Origin: Rhyacichthys aspro
Lineage: Eukaryota; Chordata; Actinopteri; Gobiiformes; Rhyacichthyidae
Assembly (NCBI GenBank): GCA_036850595.1
Contig: CM072161.1
Location: 8,763,905-8,827,904 of the forward strand
Direction: 5' to 3'
Length of the DNA: 64,000 bases
Part shown: piece after piece, positions 61,698 to 64,000 of the stretch
How positions within the stretch are numbered: the first letter of the stretch is position 1
Layout of the letters: every line of letters starts with the position of its first letter
The notes under the pieces: model-generated
The model's input: only the letters and a program-made list of their open reading frames with translations
The model's database searches: none
What the model was told of the DNA's origin: nothing
Made by a program: the position numbers and the translations under genes

Positions 61698-64000
61698 CTA
61701 AAGGGGAACGAAAGGACAAGTTTATTATTTATTTTTTGAACAGATCAGTCTACAAACACGCAGTCTACGATCAAGCAGTAGAAAAACATAAGATGCTAAC
61801 AGGAAAAAGATAATTTCTTAAAAGTAGCAGTCATGGTATAAAGGTCATCAGGCAATGGCACCATGACTGACAGACAGGGAGTGCCATACATGCTGTAGTA
61901 AAAGGCGGTGAAATCTCGAATGTACGGAAACAACTGACATCAAAGAAAAAAAGGACGCAAAGAAAAGGACAGTCTATAGAGTGTCTCCACTGGGGTGGGA
62001 ATGTGTAACATATGCAAACTTTTTAGCCAGTAAATCTATTGCTTAAATTGATAGAGGAATCACCATAAAATTGTTAATTTTAATCATAACAATATCACTG
62101 TGAAGTGAGTTCATAAATATGGTCCATATGTGTAGCCATTTGAGCCCACCCCATCACTAACAGCTGTCATATGGAGAAAGGGCAGCACCAGGTAGAAGCA
62201 AGAAACACCTCACAAAAAAAAGCAAAGACATTGGCAAATGTAATTGCAAAATACTACATTCTCAGATGGAATTAGAAGCACATAAATTAGACGGATGTGT
62301 GTTTTTGAAAAATTAGGAGGAGCTGCTAAAATTTATAATTTACAGCAGATTTTCCAAACAATTTCCATGTTTTGTGTGCCTTGGTGCAAAAGTGGAGGTT
62401 ATGTCGGTTTATAAATTTACACTCACCTGAATTTTTGTTTAATTAGTTAGGGTTAATTAAGCAAGCTTAAGCTTTATTAACAGTGAAGTGGCATATTTGT
62501 TCATTGATTGATATACACAAAAAGATAACAAGATAAGAATGCACATCATAATGATGTGCCACTGAATGACAATACTATGAGCATTGTCAATATACACTTA
62601 ACAGCATTTTTTTTAAGAAACCAAGCAGACTAATTTGACTAAATGATTTAAAGTGATCTGCTGTTGGTAATATGTACATTATATTTATGTTCCAACTTGA
62701 AGTCAAATTATTAAATTGGCTAAAAAGTGTCATAATAAATAGGGATGCACTGATCCAAATTTTTAGTACAGACCGAGATACCAACCTGTGTGCTTTGAGT
62801 ATATGCCAGCATCCAAAACTGAATCAATACCATTGTATATTGTATGTATAGTGCGTCTACAGTGGGGGTCTTAGGGGAGAGTCCGTCTCTTGACCAGTTT
62901 TCTGACCAGTTTCATATTATTTTCTGATGATGGCACATAAATTAGCTAATTTAAAAATCTAGAGATTTTTTTTTAATCACAGAGTAACATCTAACATAAA
63001 ACATTTCTCGTTCCAAGTATCAGATACTCCTCTGTGTTATATTATACAGGTAATACACAGTAAGGAGTATACATGAAGAAGATAGAGACGTGTGGAACTA
63101 AATCTACAGCAGTTAAACTGGGCCATTCTTATTCCAATATGACTATTATTTATTATCACTGATATCGACATTGAAATTACTAACTGCTCTCTGTTTAAAC
63201 AGCCAAATAAAGCAAACAAAGACTTAAGTAGAACGATGCTTAAAATTACTGTTTAAGATAATGGCCCTACCTTTAAGATAATGGTACTACCATGGTTTGA
63301 GAAACATTGCTCTAGAGCATTAGGGCTAAACACTAACTGGCTCTTGTTATTAACCATGTAGTGACGACAGGTTAAATATTAATAACAGCAGCAAAACAAG
63401 TGAATGATGGGTTTTGGCAATTATAACTGCACAAAGATGACAGACATAAAATTTAAAATGGAAATTGACAATTAAGTGAATTTAAAATAATTATCCCCAC
63501 AATATGCACAACAATTATTAAATCACGTATACAGATAATAAAACAATGAAATGCCAGCAAGCTATAAGGTTGTGAAAGCTAAATCCTGTTATCGATGTCT
63601 TGTAACATTGATGTGGAACTTGACGTGCATTTCCTTAGCCAGAAATAAGTTAGTTATGCGTGTCATATTTCAATTCTTAGTTCATTAATTAAAACCTTCA
63701 CATACTTTTATTCAGTTCAGAAATATATATTTCTGTACTAAAGAAGTTGTATAATTAGCAAAAGACAACGTTTTTGAAAACAGGATTTTACTTCCACAAT
63801 GATGTAGTTAAATTTCAACTCACCGTCTGCAAACACATAAGAAAGCAGTAAAGAAAAAAGAACATAGAAAAGACAAAAACAAAAAACAACAAAAGTCAAA
63901 GCAATCATGGATGCTGGACAGAAACAATATACAAACGCATTTTGAATATCTACGCGACAAATGCTCAAAAAACATGCTGGTCAATAAAAACTGTCACAGC
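61698..64000. other. cltc: cltc intron at window edge, no exon recognised
   Basis: This is upstream intron of cltc. I found no exon for residues 1-84, so they lie outside the window. A short stretch at 62,738-62,785 (AGGGATGCACTGATCC followed by ACCGAGATACC) resembles the terminal motif of a common fish interspersed repeat, probably hAT-type. This is from memory and weak. The rest is AT-rich with no feature seen. Confidence 0.5.

Noticed and set aside
63834..63836. A 3-nt exon (ACG) of cltc between TTTGCAG and GTGAGT on the minus strand
   Set aside because: The signals are good but a 3-nt exon would add a residue where clathrin heavy chain shows none. More likely a chance pair of splice motifs.

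Overview
The window is vertebrate nuclear DNA, almost certainly from a ray-finned (teleost) fish. It has AT-rich introns, short GT-AG introns inside conserved genes, dinucleotide microsatellites, a fish-type L1 relic, and a mature miR-21 that matches the zebrafish form as I remember it. Gene order is the conserved vertebrate CLTC - PTRH2 - VMP1 - MIR21 block, read here from right to left.

Right third (49,175 to the window end, minus strand): clathrin heavy chain (cltc). Every coding exon from about residue 85 to the stop codon is present. The set includes a 12-nt cassette exon and a 21-nt cassette exon. The exons for the first ~84 residues lie beyond base 64,000. To its left is the single-coding-exon gene ptrh2 (46,947-47,456, plus strand). 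Its promoter is abutted by a 5'-truncated, frameshifted L1-type LINE (about 44,085-46,430). Left of that is a complete ten-exon gene (41,499-43,423, plus strand) for a 342-residue coiled-coil protein with a C-terminal membrane anchor, most like the TMCO5 family.

Left two thirds (about 2.6-39 kb, minus strand): the vmp1 locus. I recognise eight exons with confidence and one tentatively. They are in the correct order and nearly all have intact splice sites, but the coding frame is destroyed. There is a 10-nt deletion plus TAG in the exon at 36.1 kb, TGA and TAG at the end of the exon at 28.1 kb, TGA in the exon at 26.1 kb, and a truncation plus a 14-nt net deletion in the exon at 18.7 kb. Some exons are missing. 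About 1.5 kb beyond the last exon lies a perfectly preserved mir-21 hairpin (2,595-2,667). The most interesting reading is a decayed vmp1 copy, probably a duplicate, kept as non-coding scaffold or host for an intact microRNA. A possible dedicated mir-21 promoter and leader exon lies at 2,745-3,081.

The remaining sequence (1-2,590, the large vmp1 introns, 36.2-41.4 kb and 61.7-64 kb) holds no gene I can support, only simple repeats and a few possible regulatory patches.
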